A stretch of 19,618 nt of DNA, taken from the NCBI GenBank assembly GCA_934456315.1, contig CAKSHG010000017.1:1-19618 (forward strand), in the 5' to 3' direction. The notes beneath the pieces were generated by a model. The model searched no databases. It was given only the letters and a program-made list of their open reading frames with translations, and had not been told where the DNA came from. Of the stretch, positions 13,240 to 19,618 are shown one piece after another. Each line of letters begins with the position of its first letter. Position 1 is the first letter of the stretch. The DNA is from an uncultured Oscillospiraceae bacterium. Its GTDB lineage: Bacteria > Bacillota > Clostridia > Oscillospirales > Ruminococcaceae. The position numbers and the translations under genes are program-made.

Positions 13240-14139
13240 ATGTACGATATACTGATAATAGGGAGCGGACCTGCGGGGCTTTCCGCCGCGATATACGGCA
13301 AGCGTGCGCAGCTTTCCCTGGCGGTGATAGAAAAGGACTATATGAGCACCGGTCAGATAGCCGTGACCGACCGCGTTGACAACTACCCCGGACTGTTCGG
13401 GATAAGCGGCTACGACCTCGGGGAGAAGTTCCGCAGCCATGCGGAATCCCTCGGAGCGGAGTTCCTCGACGCGGAGGTTGTGTCCATCGAAAAGGACGGC
13501 GCAGACTGGCGCGTGAACTTCGCGGACGGCGATTCCCGGACCGCAAGGGCAATAATATACGCAGCCGGAGCGTCCCACCGCAGACTTGATGTCCTCGGCG
13601 GGGACAAGGAGCGCATCTCCTACTGCGCGGTATGCGACGGATTCTTCTACAAGGACAAGACCGTTGCAGTCATAGGCGGCGGCGACACAGCGCTCGGCGA
13701 CGCGCTGTACCTCTCGAAGCTCGCGAAAACCGTATACCTGGTGCACCGCCGCGATGAGTTCCGCGGAAACAAGACCCTGCAAAAGCAGGTCGGCGAAACC
13801 GCGAACATCGTTCCGGTGCTCGGCGCAGTCCTGACGGAGGTCACCGGCGAAAGCAAGGCTGACGGCATCAATTACACCCAGAACGGCGCTGAAAAGCACC
13901 TTAACGTCGACGGGATATTCGCAGCGATAGGCAGCGTACCGGGGACCGCTCCGCTGAAAGGCGTGTGCGAACTGGACAAGTCCGGATACGCTGTCGCGGG
14001 CGAGGACTGCGTTACCTCCGCGCCGGGGATCTTCGCGGCGGGAGATGTCCGCACGACTCCGCTGCGCCAGGTGATAACGGCTGCCGCAGACGGCGCGAAT
14101 GCCGTCAACTCCGCGGAAAAATACCTCTCGCAGCACTGA
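13240..14139 (+). CDS. trxB: Thioredoxin reductase (NADPH, FAD)
   Basis: The protein has 299 aa; the ATG at 13240 follows AGGAGG. It carries the FAD loop GSGPAG (8-13), the redox-active C129-A-V-C132 followed by DG (the usual motif is CATC), the NADPH loop GGGDTA (146-151), HRRDEFR and the C-terminal FAD motif GIFAAGDVR. Length and domain order match the low-molecular-weight bacterial enzyme, which moves electrons from NADPH through FAD to thioredoxin. It is convergent with a thioredoxin gene and divergent from the metY operon, which contains a second thioredoxin. It therefore probably powers the reductive steps of the sulfur island. A ferredoxin-dependent variant cannot be ruled out by eye. 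Confidence 0.94.
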   Translation: MYDILIIGSGPAGLSAAIYGKRAQLSLAVIEKDYMSTGQIAVTDRVDNYPGLFGISGYDLGEKFRSHAESLGAEFLDAEVVSIEKDGADWRVNFADGDSRTARAIIYAAGASHRRLDVLGGDKERISYCAVCDGFFYKDKTVAVIGGGDTALGDALYLSKLAKTVYLVHRRDEFRGNKTLQKQVGETANIVPVLGAVLTEVTGESKADGINYTQNGAEKHLNVDGIFAAIGSVPGTAPLKGVCELDKSGYAVAGEDCVTSAPGIFAAGDVRTTPLRQVITAAADGANAVNSAEKYLSQH

Positions 14140-14148
14140 CGGAGCGCC

Positions 14149-14171
14149 GCGGCGGGAAGCCTTCCCGCCGC
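14149..14171. terminator. Bidirectional GC hairpin between convergent genes
   Basis: GCGGCGGGA (14149-14157) pairs with TCCCGCCGC (14163-14171) around AGCCT, in the 45-base gap between the convergent thioredoxin reductase and thioredoxin stops. It lacks T runs on both sides, but its position suggests that it serves both genes. Confidence 0.6.
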
Positions 14172-14184
14172 TCCTCCGCTCGAT

Positions 14185-14499
14185 TCACTTCAGCTTCTTG
14201 ATGTTCTCCGCGATTATCAGCTTGTGAGTGAATCCCGTCAGCTTTTCCCGGATATCGCCGTTCTTTATAAAGAGCAGCGTCGGGAGCTGGGTCACGTCGT
14301 ACTGCTGCGCCAGCGCAGGTTCGGCGGTGATGTCGCACTTCGCAATTACGGCGTTCTCGCCCTGCTCCTCCGCCACCTCGGCAAGCCCGGCTTCGGTTCG
14401 CTTGCAGTGTGCGCAGGTCGGGGAGTAAAATTCAACGACCAGCGGCTTTTCGGTTGAAAAAATCTCGCTGTAGTTCTGATTTGTGAGTTCTGTCAGCAT
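14185..14499 (-). CDS. Thioredoxin-like protein with CAHC active site
   Basis: The protein has 104 aa; the ATG at 14499 follows AGGAGGAG. It is a single thioredoxin domain with no export signal. The active site is C29-A-H-C32 in EFYSPTCAHCKRTE and the cis-proline lies in TQLPTLLFIKNG. The CxHC type is more oxidising in other thioredoxin-fold proteins (as with the His in DsbA CPHC), but here the acidic helix and cytoplasmic setting argue for a reductant. It converges on the thioredoxin reductase gene and has its own sigma-A promoter, with the same CCTATT/AATAGG sequence words found at metY. It is probably the partner of the reductase for the sulfur enzymes nearby. Confidence 0.9.
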   Translation of the reverse strand: MLTELTNQNYSEIFSTEKPLVVEFYSPTCAHCKRTEAGLAEVAEEQGENAVIAKCDITAEPALAQQYDVTQLPTLLFIKNGDIREKLTGFTHKLIIAENIKKLK

Positions 14500-14533
14500 G
14501 ATATAGCTCCTCCTGTTTAGAAAGTCTATGTTT

Positions 14534-14553
14534 CCTATTCATTTAATAGGTTT
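14534..14553. promoter_or_regulatory. Palindromic operator candidate at the thioredoxin promoter
   Basis: CCTATT-CATTT-AATAGG (14534-14550) is a perfect 6-bp inverted repeat with a five-base spacer, just past the expected transcription start of the minus-strand thioredoxin gene. CCTATTCATT and AATAGGTTT are also present in the metY control region. Confidence 0.55.
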
Positions 14554-14558
14554 TACTC

Positions 14559-14587
14559 ATGATACCACTTTTCGGAGGTTTTGTCAA
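14559..14587 (-). promoter_or_regulatory. Promoter of the thioredoxin gene
   Basis: On the minus strand TTGACA (14582-14587), a 17-base spacer and TATCAT (14559-14564). The start point should fall near 14552, at the edge of the palindromic operator candidate. Confidence 0.8.
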
Positions 14588-14676
14588 GCGGGAATTTGCA
14601 AAATGTTGAATATAGCTAAATTTTACCGGGGGCATGCCGTGAATTGTGTATTTTGCTACAAATTGAAAAAAACCTG

Positions 14677-14705
14677 TTGACAAATGCTCCCGATAAGGTT
14701 ATAAT
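14677..14705 (+). promoter_or_regulatory. Consensus sigma-A promoter of the ABC/ASST operon
   Basis: TTGACA (14677-14682), 17-base spacer and TATAAT (14700-14705), a perfect match. The sequence into the -35, AACCTGTTGACA, differs by one base from AACCTATTGACA at the metY -35, so both may be read by the same regulator. Confidence 0.88.
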
Positions 14706-14722
14706 AAACAAAACAAACAAAG

Positions 14723-14748
14723 CATACTAAGTCGATAGACTTAATATG
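14723..14748. promoter_or_regulatory. Inverted repeat downstream of the ABC operon promoter
   Basis: An 11-base arm (14723-14733) and its near-perfect inverted partner (14738-14748, one mismatch) surround GATA; the core is TAAGTC-GATA-GACTTA. It starts about 10 bases after the predicted transcription start, a typical repressor site position. It could also form a small leader hairpin. Confidence 0.5.
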
Positions 14749-14766
14749 AATACAGAGGTAACTTAT

Positions 14767-14835
14767 ATGAAAGACTTATTCGTAACGCTGCTGCGGCAGA
14801 ATTTCAGGTTCGGCCGATGTCCGGAGTACATCTGA
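14767..14835 (+). CDS. 22-codon leader peptide upstream of the ABC transporter
   Basis: This short frame has ATG 14767, stop TGA 14833, and GAGGT seven bases before the start. It encodes 22 residues beginning MKDLFVTLLRQ and ending NFRFGRCPEYI, with a single Cys codon (14818-14820) five codons from the stop. It is basic and partly hydrophobic. It lies inside the long leader of the transporter mRNA between the promoter and the ATPase gene. Its end overlaps a segment complementary to the ATPase start region, so it is best read as a regulatory leader whose translation sets expression of the transporter. The Cys codon near the end makes cysteine sensing attractive, but nothing proves it. No known leader family is confidently recognised. 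Confidence 0.6.
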   Translation: MKDLFVTLLRQNFRFGRCPEYI

Positions 14836-14879
14836 CAGCGTGAACCACATCGAATCATCGAGGAGATACACAGATGTAC
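14816..14879 (+). promoter_or_regulatory. Possible translational switch: leader end pairs with ATPase start
   Basis: GTACATCTG (14826-14834), at the end of the leader frame, is perfectly complementary over 9 nt to CAGATGTAC (14871-14879), which contains the ATPase start codon at 14874. The GAGGAG ribosome binding site (14860-14865) lies in the loop close to the stem. A competing hairpin inside the leader pairs GATGT (14816-14820, spanning the Cys codon) with ACATC (14828-14832). A ribosome on the last codons of the leader would block both, exposing the ATPase start. Confidence 0.45.
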
Positions 14880-15932
14880 ATAGAACTCAAAAACATCAAC
14901 AAGAGCTTTGGCAGCTTCAAAGCCTCGGACAATGTGAGCTTCGGGCTGGAAAAGGGGAAGCTCATCGGACTGCTGGGCCCCAGCGGCAGCGGCAAGACCA
15001 CGATACTCCGCATGCTCGCCGGACTTGAGAAGCAGGACAGCGGCGATATCCTGATAAACGGCAGGAACGTGAACAACGTACCCGCCAGCGAACGCGGAAT
15101 AGGCTTCGTGTTCCAGAATTACGCGCTGTTCCCTTTCATGACGGTCAATGCGAACATTGCATACGGACTGAAGGTCCAGAAAAAGGACAAGAAATTCATC
15201 AACGACCGCGTGAACGAGCTGCTGGAGCTGGTAGGGCTTCCGGACGTCGGCAAGCGCTACCCCGACCAGCTTAGCGGCGGTCAGCGGCAGAGGATAGCCC
15301 TCGCAAGGGCGCTGGCTCCGCAGCCGGAGCTGCTGCTCCTAGACGAGCCGTTCGCGGCTATCGACGCCAAGGTCCGCAAGGAGCTTCGCACATGGCTCCG
15401 CGAAACCATCGACAAGATCGGGATAACCAGTATCTTCGTCACCCACGACCAGGACGAGGCGATCGAAGTCGCTGATGAAATAGTCATCACCAATCAGGGC
15501 AGAGTCGAGCAGGTCGGCAGCCCCTCCGAGATATACCTCGAGCCGGCAACGGCTTTCGTGGCGCAGTTCATCGGTCAGTCTGTGATGATAGAGGACTACG
15601 GCAGGCTCAAAGGCTTCGCGGGAAGCGGAAAGGCGCTTATCCGTCCGGAGTTCATCGAGATAAACAAGTTCGAGGACAACGGCTATCACCAGTTCGAATC
15701 CGCAATGGAAACGGCCGTTGTGCAGGACGTATCGTTCCGCGGAAACGCATTCGAGGTCCGCGCGTCCATCGGGGATATTTCAGTTACCGGACGCTATCCG
15801 CTAAGCTCCCCGAGGCTCCGCAAGGGCGACGAGGTCAAGATATTCATCAAGAAGCTATACACGGTCGAAAACGACAGCACCTCCATCATCGTGAACAAGG
15901 CGCTGGACGTATCCGACGTTTACTACATCTAA
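14874..15932 (+). CDS. ABC importer ATP-binding subunit (sulfonate/sulfate-type)
   Basis: The protein has 352 aa; the ATG at 14874 has GAGGAG eight bases upstream. The nucleotide-binding domain spans about 1-235: Walker A GPSGSGKT (35-42), Q-loop Q81, signature LSGGQ (133-137), Walker B LLLLDEP with E158, and the switch H191 in VTHDQDEA. Residues about 250-340 form an extra C-terminal TOBE-like domain (ALIRPEF, then VQDVSFRGNAFEVRASIGD), as in CysA-type sulfate importers; plain TauB/SsuB proteins lack this and are about 100 residues shorter. It powers uptake of the substrate bound by the lipoprotein two genes downstream. The permease follows after 12 bases. The substrate is not fixed by sequence; a sulfonate or sulfate ester fits the company it keeps. 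Confidence 0.92.
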   Translation: MYIELKNINKSFGSFKASDNVSFGLEKGKLIGLLGPSGSGKTTILRMLAGLEKQDSGDILINGRNVNNVPASERGIGFVFQNYALFPFMTVNANIAYGLKVQKKDKKFINDRVNELLELVGLPDVGKRYPDQLSGGQRQRIALARALAPQPELLLLDEPFAAIDAKVRKELRTWLRETIDKIGITSIFVTHDQDEAIEVADEIVITNQGRVEQVGSPSEIYLEPATAFVAQFIGQSVMIEDYGRLKGFAGSGKALIRPEFIEINKFEDNGYHQFESAMETAVVQDVSFRGNAFEVRASIGDISVTGRYPLSSPRLRKGDEVKIFIKKLYTVENDSTSIIVNKALDVSDVYYI

Positions 15933-15944
15933 GGAGGGTGCACA

Positions 15945-16721
15945 ATGGATAACAACAACACGCCCTCTGGCGTTTGGCAGAAGATACTCCGCAGCGGAGT
16001 CATCTCCTGGATAATCATTCTCGCAATATGGGGGCTAGGCTCCCTCGACTACGACGAGTACTTCCTCCCAAGCCCCCTGGAAACGCTCAACAGCCTGATA
16101 CAGCTCATTCAGAACGGCACGCTCTGGACGGACATCGCGGCAAGCTTCGGCAGAGTTATCAAGGGCTGGCTGCTGGCTATCGTTTTCGCAGTTCCCCTGG
16201 GACTTCTGATTGGAAATTTCCGACCCGTGCGCTGGCTGGTCGAGCCGATACTTAGCTTCTTCCGGTTCGTTCCCGCCATCGCGCTGACAACGCTGTTCCT
16301 GATGTGGTTCGGCGTAGGCGAGGAATCCAAGGTCGCGCTGATTTTCTACGCGTCGTTCTTCCCGGTGTTCGTCAACACCATCGCGGGCGTTGCTACGACC
16401 GACCGCTCCCTCGTGGAGGCGGCTTCCTGCATGGGCGCGAAAAAGGCTCGCACATTCTTTACAATAGTCGTTCCGGCGGCAGTGTCCAATATCTACACCG
16501 GCGTAAGGCTGGGATTAAGCTCCGCTTTCATCTGCGTTATCGCGGCGGAAATGCTGGTCGGCAGCGACGGTCTGGGCTACCTCATCAACAGCTCTAAGCT
16601 CTACTACAAGACAAGCTGGGCATTCGCCGGAATCGTCACCCTCGCAGTGATAGGCTTCGTAGCCGACAGGCTGCTCCAGCTCGCCGGAAAGAAATTCCTC
16701 AGGCATTTCGGCGTTAAGTAA
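15945..16721 (+). CDS. ABC importer permease (SsuC/TauC family)
   Basis: The protein has 258 aa; the ATG at 15945 follows AAGGAGGG. About six membrane helices are visible (near 17-34, 68-90, 98-121, 127-148, 185-205 and 225-245). The EAA loop that docks on the ATPase lies at 158-180 (EAASCMGAKKARTFFTIVVP, with the family G at 164). The pattern PSPLETLNSLIQLIQNGTLW, early in the protein, is typical of taurine/aliphatic sulfonate/nitrate permeases. One copy is encoded, so the channel is probably a homodimer. It sits between the ATPase and the binding protein in one operon, with 16 bases to the next start. Confidence 0.92.
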   Translation: MDNNNTPSGVWQKILRSGVISWIIILAIWGLGSLDYDEYFLPSPLETLNSLIQLIQNGTLWTDIAASFGRVIKGWLLAIVFAVPLGLLIGNFRPVRWLVEPILSFFRFVPAIALTTLFLMWFGVGEESKVALIFYASFFPVFVNTIAGVATTDRSLVEAASCMGAKKARTFFTIVVPAAVSNIYTGVRLGLSSAFICVIAAEMLVGSDGLGYLINSSKLYYKTSWAFAGIVTLAVIGFVADRLLQLAGKKFLRHFGVK

Positions 16722-16737
16722 ATAAGGAGATACTACA

Positions 16738-17784
16738 ATGAAAATACATTACATTCTCAAATCCATAACCGCAGCGGCTCTCGGACTTTCCCTGCTGACC
16801 GCGTGCGCAGGCAATTCCGGAAGCTCCGGAGCTTCCGCCGCAGACGAAAGCGGGCTTAGAACGCTCCGCGTTGCAAACATGACAGGTCAGCCTGACCAGT
16901 ATGCCGGCTTCATCGGTCAGCAGCAGGGCATTTTCGAAAAGCACGGTATCAACCTCCAGACTACCGAATTCGTCGCAGGTATCAACACCGTGGATTCCAT
17001 CGTTACCGGAACCGCAGATACTGGTCTGCTCGCAGACTTCGCAGCGGTCAACCGCTTCGGAAACACACTTGAAGCTACCAATCTCGTGATATTCTCCGAC
17101 CTTTCCTCCAGCACGACTACCTCCGGCGGTGTCTATGTTGCGCCGGAATACGCCGACGACCTTTCCAGGCTCGCCGACAGCGCAGGCTGGATAACCAACA
17201 TCGGCACAGTAGCCGAGTACTACAACTGGCAGGCGCAGACCTACCTCGGTCTTGACCCTGATACCCAGAAGATCGTCCAGGCGAGCGATTCCTCGACCAC
17301 ACTGGCGCTGGTACAGAACGGCGGAGCTTCCGCAATAGTTGCCAGCGGCTCCCAGGCTGACAAGGTTGAGGAGTTTGGCTGGGTCAAGGCGGCTGACGCG
17401 AAAGACGTGAATATCCACATCTCTGCTTACCTCATCACCACCAAGGATTTTGCAGAGGCAAACACCGACCTCCTCGCGGATTATCTGACCGCGCTGAATG
17501 AGAGCGTGCAGTACCTCAACGACCATCTGGACGAGTCCGCTAAGGCTATCGCAGAGCGCTTCGGCGTTGACGAGGAGATATTCAAGTCCAACTGGGCACA
17601 GTACAACATCAAATTCGGGCTTTCCGAAGAAGGCGCTGCGAACCTCGACAGTGTAAACGCATGGGCGTTCGAGCACAACAAATTCCCGACAGAATACAAC
17701 ATCAGACGGTTCTATTTCAAGGACGCAGCAGAAAAGGCATTCCCCGACAACACGGACGTTGACCTTTCAAGTGTAAATAATTAA
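16738..17784 (+). CDS. ABC importer substrate-binding lipoprotein (SsuA/NMT1-like)
   Basis: The protein has 348 aa; the ATG at 16738 follows AAGGAG. Residues 1-22 form a lipoprotein signal with lipobox LTAC and the lipidated C23, then a Gly/Ser linker (NSGSSGASAA). The mature part is a type II periplasmic-binding fold of the SsuA/TauA/NMT1 group. Signs are the early TGQPDQYAGFIGQQQGIFEKHGIN (offered in parts: GFIGQQQGIF, KHGIN), the GINTVDSIVTGTADTG motif that starts the ligand pocket, and LVQNGGASAIVAS. It is anchored outside the membrane and hands its ligand to the permease. The family binds sulfonates, taurine, nitrate or pyrimidine precursors; the downstream arylsulfotransferase-like gene favours a sulfonate or sulfate ester. 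Confidence 0.9.
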   Translation: MKIHYILKSITAAALGLSLLTACAGNSGSSGASAADESGLRTLRVANMTGQPDQYAGFIGQQQGIFEKHGINLQTTEFVAGINTVDSIVTGTADTGLLADFAAVNRFGNTLEATNLVIFSDLSSSTTTSGGVYVAPEYADDLSRLADSAGWITNIGTVAEYYNWQAQTYLGLDPDTQKIVQASDSSTTLALVQNGGASAIVASGSQADKVEEFGWVKAADAKDVNIHISAYLITTKDFAEANTDLLADYLTALNESVQYLNDHLDESAKAIAERFGVDEEIFKSNWAQYNIKFGLSEEGAANLDSVNAWAFEHNKFPTEYNIRRFYFKDAAEKAFPDNTDVDLSSVNN

Positions 17785-17797
17785 GGAGGAGATCACA

Positions 17798-19288
17798 ATG
17801 GGTTATCCGAGCATTTTCCCTACAGGAGTTACGATTTTCAATAAGGACAAGGCATACGGCGGCTATACTATTTTCCCGTCCACAAAGGGCGCGCTGCTTA
17901 TCGACATGAACGGCAACGAGGTCAAGCTCTGGGCAGGTCTGGGAGGTTTCCCGAACAAGATCCTCCCCGGCGGGTATGTAATGGGCACCACCGGGACCCG
18001 CAACGGCAAGTACGCTTTCCAGGATCAGCTCGACCTTGTTCAGGTAGACTGGGACGGTCACATCGTCTGGAAGTTCGACAAGACCGAATTAGTTGCTGAC
18101 CCCGGCAAGGAACCTGTCTACATGGCGCGTCAGCACCACGATTTCCAGCGCGAGGGCAGCACTGTAGGCTACTACTACCCCGGCGGAGAGCCCAGGACCG
18201 ACAGCGGCAACACGCTGATACTCACACATGAGAACCTCTACAATCACAACATCTCCGACAAGCGCCTTATCGACGACAAGATAATCGAAGTCGACTGGGA
18301 GGGCAATATCCTCTGGAGCTGGCGCGCTTCCGACCACTTCGACGAGCTGGGATTCGACGAAGCCGCAAAGAACGTGCTGTTCCGCAACCCCGGTATCCAC
18401 GGCGAAGCCGGCGGCGACTGGATGCACATCAACAATTTCTCCACCCTCGGCGAAAACAAGTGGTACGATGCCGGAGATACACGCTTCCACCCGGACAACA
18501 TCATCTTTGACGCCCGCAACTCCAACATTCTCGGAATAATCGAGAAGTCCACCGGAAAGATAGTATGGCGCGTAGGTCCCGACTTCAACGAGAGCGAAGC
18601 TACCAAGAAGCTCGGCTGGATAATCGGTCAGCACCACCTGCACATGATACCCAAGGGACTTCCCGGCGAGGGCGACCTGCTGGTATTCGACAACGGCGGC
18701 GAGGGCGGATACGGTGTTCCGAATCCCGCTTCCCTTACCGGCGTGAACAACGCGCACCGTGATTATTCCAGAGTGCTCCAGTTCAATCCGGTTACGCTGG
18801 AGATAACCTGGCAGTACACTCCGCTGGAAGGTGGAAACTTCCTGTTCAGCGACGCTTCAAAGTTCTACAGTTCCTATATCAGCTCAGCGCAGCGCCTGCC
18901 CAACGGCAACACGCTGATAACCGAAGGCTCCGACGGACACCTCATCGAGGTAACTCCGGAACACGAAATAGTCTGGGAATACATAAATCCGTATTTCAAG
19001 ACGCTCGGCGGCAACTTCAAATGCAATATGATCTACCGTGCATATCGTGTTCCCTATGAGTGGATCCCGCAGCTTGAGAAGCCGGTGGAAACCTCCATCG
19101 AGCCGCTGGATATCAAGACATTCAGAGTTCCTGGCGCGGCGACCGGCGAAGCGGCAGCAACCGCAGTGGACGGTATCGACCCTGCCAAGGAGATAGGTCT
19201 GACCGGCTCCAACAGCGAGGACGATGAGGACGAGAGGATTGACTTCTGCGTTGCTTCTGTCAATAAGAAAGATATTGAGAATAAGTAA
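17798..19288 (+). CDS. Arylsulfotransferase (ASST) family protein, predicted cytoplasmic
   Basis: The protein has 496 aa; the ATG at 17798 follows GGAGGAG. Propeller-like repeats recur: DLVQVDWDGHIVWKF (80-93), IIEVDWEGNILWSW (162-175), ILGIIEKSTGKIVWRVG (244-260), RVLQFNPVTLEITWQY (325-340) and HLIEVTPEHEIVWEY (381-395). Conserved-type His sites are QHH (112-114), DWMHINNFS (H210), and QHHLHMIP (H279, H280, H282) ahead of the LLVFDNG strand. One of these should be the sulfo-accepting His of this ping-pong family, which moves sulfate from an aryl sulfate to a phenol without PAPS. Known enterobacterial AssT is periplasmic; this protein has no signal peptide and starts MGYPSIFPTG, so it should work inside, on what the ABC importer brings in. 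A short acidic tail ends it. Substrate and net reaction are unknown. Confidence 0.87.
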   Translation: MGYPSIFPTGVTIFNKDKAYGGYTIFPSTKGALLIDMNGNEVKLWAGLGGFPNKILPGGYVMGTTGTRNGKYAFQDQLDLVQVDWDGHIVWKFDKTELVADPGKEPVYMARQHHDFQREGSTVGYYYPGGEPRTDSGNTLILTHENLYNHNISDKRLIDDKIIEVDWEGNILWSWRASDHFDELGFDEAAKNVLFRNPGIHGEAGGDWMHINNFSTLGENKWYDAGDTRFHPDNIIFDARNSNILGIIEKSTGKIVWRVGPDFNESEATKKLGWIIGQHHLHMIPKGLPGEGDLLVFDNGGEGGYGVPNPASLTGVNNAHRDYSRVLQFNPVTLEITWQYTPLEGGNFLFSDASKFYSSYISSAQRLPNGNTLITEGSDGHLIEVTPEHEIVWEYINPYFKTLGGNFKCNMIYRAYRVPYEWIPQLEKPVETSIEPLDIKTFRVPGAATGEAAATAVDGIDPAKEIGLTGSNSEDDEDERIDFCVASVNKKDIENK

Positions 19289-19310
19289 AGGTCACCTCTA
19301 AAGATAATTG

Positions 19311-19347
19311 AAAACGGCTCCGGTCATGCGTTGACCGGAGCCGTTTT
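19311..19347 (+). terminator. Terminator of the ABC/ASST operon
   Basis: A perfect 16-bp stem, 19311-19326 with 19332-19347, loop TGCGT, 22 bases past the ASST stop. The outer pairs are AAAA/TTTT, so it can end transcription in both directions. Confidence 0.92.
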
Positions 19348-19423
19348 GTCTGGCGACGCCTTTAGGAGTAAGCCCTAATTAATAATAGCAGGAACTATTA
19401 ACTAGCAGCACTAACTGGGGAGT

Positions 19424-19618
19424 CAAGGGGGGACGAGTCCCTCCTTGCGGGTCGAGGGCAGAGCCCTCGCTTCGCCGTCTGTGACGGCGAAATAAAGCTG
19501 CGCACTAGCGCAGCAATTCCATGCGAAGCACGGAATAACGAAAAAAGCGCTAAAGGGGTGCAGGGGCTAGGGGAGACAAACGGAACGTTTGTCCTAGACA
19601 AGAGTTTTCCCCCGCTGG
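19424..19618. repeat. Second copy of the palindromic intergenic repeat (cut by window edge)
   Basis: Several blocks match the element at 8640-8931 in the same order: GAGGGCAGAGCCCTC (19454-19468), a GCGC palindrome and CAGCAA, GCGAAGCACGG, AAGCGCTAAAGGGGTG (19545-19560) and ACAAGAGTTTTCCCC (from 19599). Extra stems are TTCGCCGTC/GACGGCGAA (19471-19491), GCTGCGC/GCGCAGC (19497-19514), 19516-19536 with a GAA loop, and GACAAAC/GTTTGTC near 19574-19592. The last stem interrupts the block that is continuous in the other copy. No gene is seen here; the short minus-strand frame is the repeat itself. Confidence 0.7.

Noticed and set aside
13144..14136. 330-codon minus-strand frame opposite thioredoxin reductase
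   Set aside because: It lies wholly antisense to a gene with complete FAD, NADPH and CxxC motifs.
16714..17676. 320-codon minus-strand frame opposite the lipoprotein gene
   Set aside because: Shadow of the substrate-binding protein; no start signal and Val/Gly/Cys-rich nonsense composition.

Overview
The window looks like a chromosomal segment of a gut-type Firmicute of the Ruminococcus/Oscillospiraceae kind. This is an inference from secreted proteins ending in an SPDTG-type sortase signal with a KKRK tail, strong AAGGAGG ribosome binding sites, consensus sigma-A promoters, two ECF sigma/membrane anti-sigma pairs, and anaerobic Fe-S sulfur enzymes. No taxonomic marker is present, so the genus is not claimed.

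Layout. (1) Positions 1-2218 carry surface/secreted genes on the minus strand: the start of a secreted protein cut by the window edge, then two paralogous cell-wall-anchored proteins with near-identical ends. (2) Positions 2476-2670 hold a tRNA-Arg(CCU) with its own promoter and terminator. (3) Positions 2810-8615 hold two tandem minus-strand modules, each an ECF sigma factor followed by a single-pass membrane protein that is probably its anti-sigma factor. The first anti-sigma is very large (1120 aa). (4) Positions 8640-8931 are a palindrome-rich, MITE-like intergenic repeat; a related copy starts near 19430 and runs off the end.

(5) Positions 8955-13036 form a seven-gene minus-strand operon: MetY-type O-acetylhomoserine sulfhydrylase, a compact siroheme/ferredoxin sulfite-reductase-like protein, a TusA-like protein, a thioredoxin-like protein, a ThiS/MoaD-like sulfur carrier ending in GGGQ, a MoeB/ThiF-type E1 enzyme, and a JAMM metallopeptidase. 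The gene set matches the protein-thiocarboxylate route to homocysteine described in Wolinella succinogenes (HcyS/HcyF/HcyD/MetY/Sir). In that route the metallopeptidase first unmasks the carrier C-terminus and later releases homocysteine from it. (6) Positions 13164-14587 hold thioredoxin reductase and a convergent thioredoxin. (7) Positions 14677-19347 form a plus-strand operon: a 22-codon leader peptide, an ABC importer (ATPase, permease, lipoprotein) of the sulfonate/taurine class, and an arylsulfotransferase-family beta-propeller without a signal peptide.

Parts 5-7 read as one sulfur-acquisition island: import of an organosulfur compound, processing by the ASST-like protein, reduction to sulfide supported by thioredoxin, and loading onto a protein carrier for homocysteine synthesis. 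The step joining organosulfur to sulfite or sulfide is not encoded here. Two regulatory signals support coordination: matching CCTATT/AATAGG elements at the metY and thioredoxin promoters, and a possible translational switch in which the end of the leader ORF pairs perfectly over 9 nt with the start codon of the ABC ATPase.
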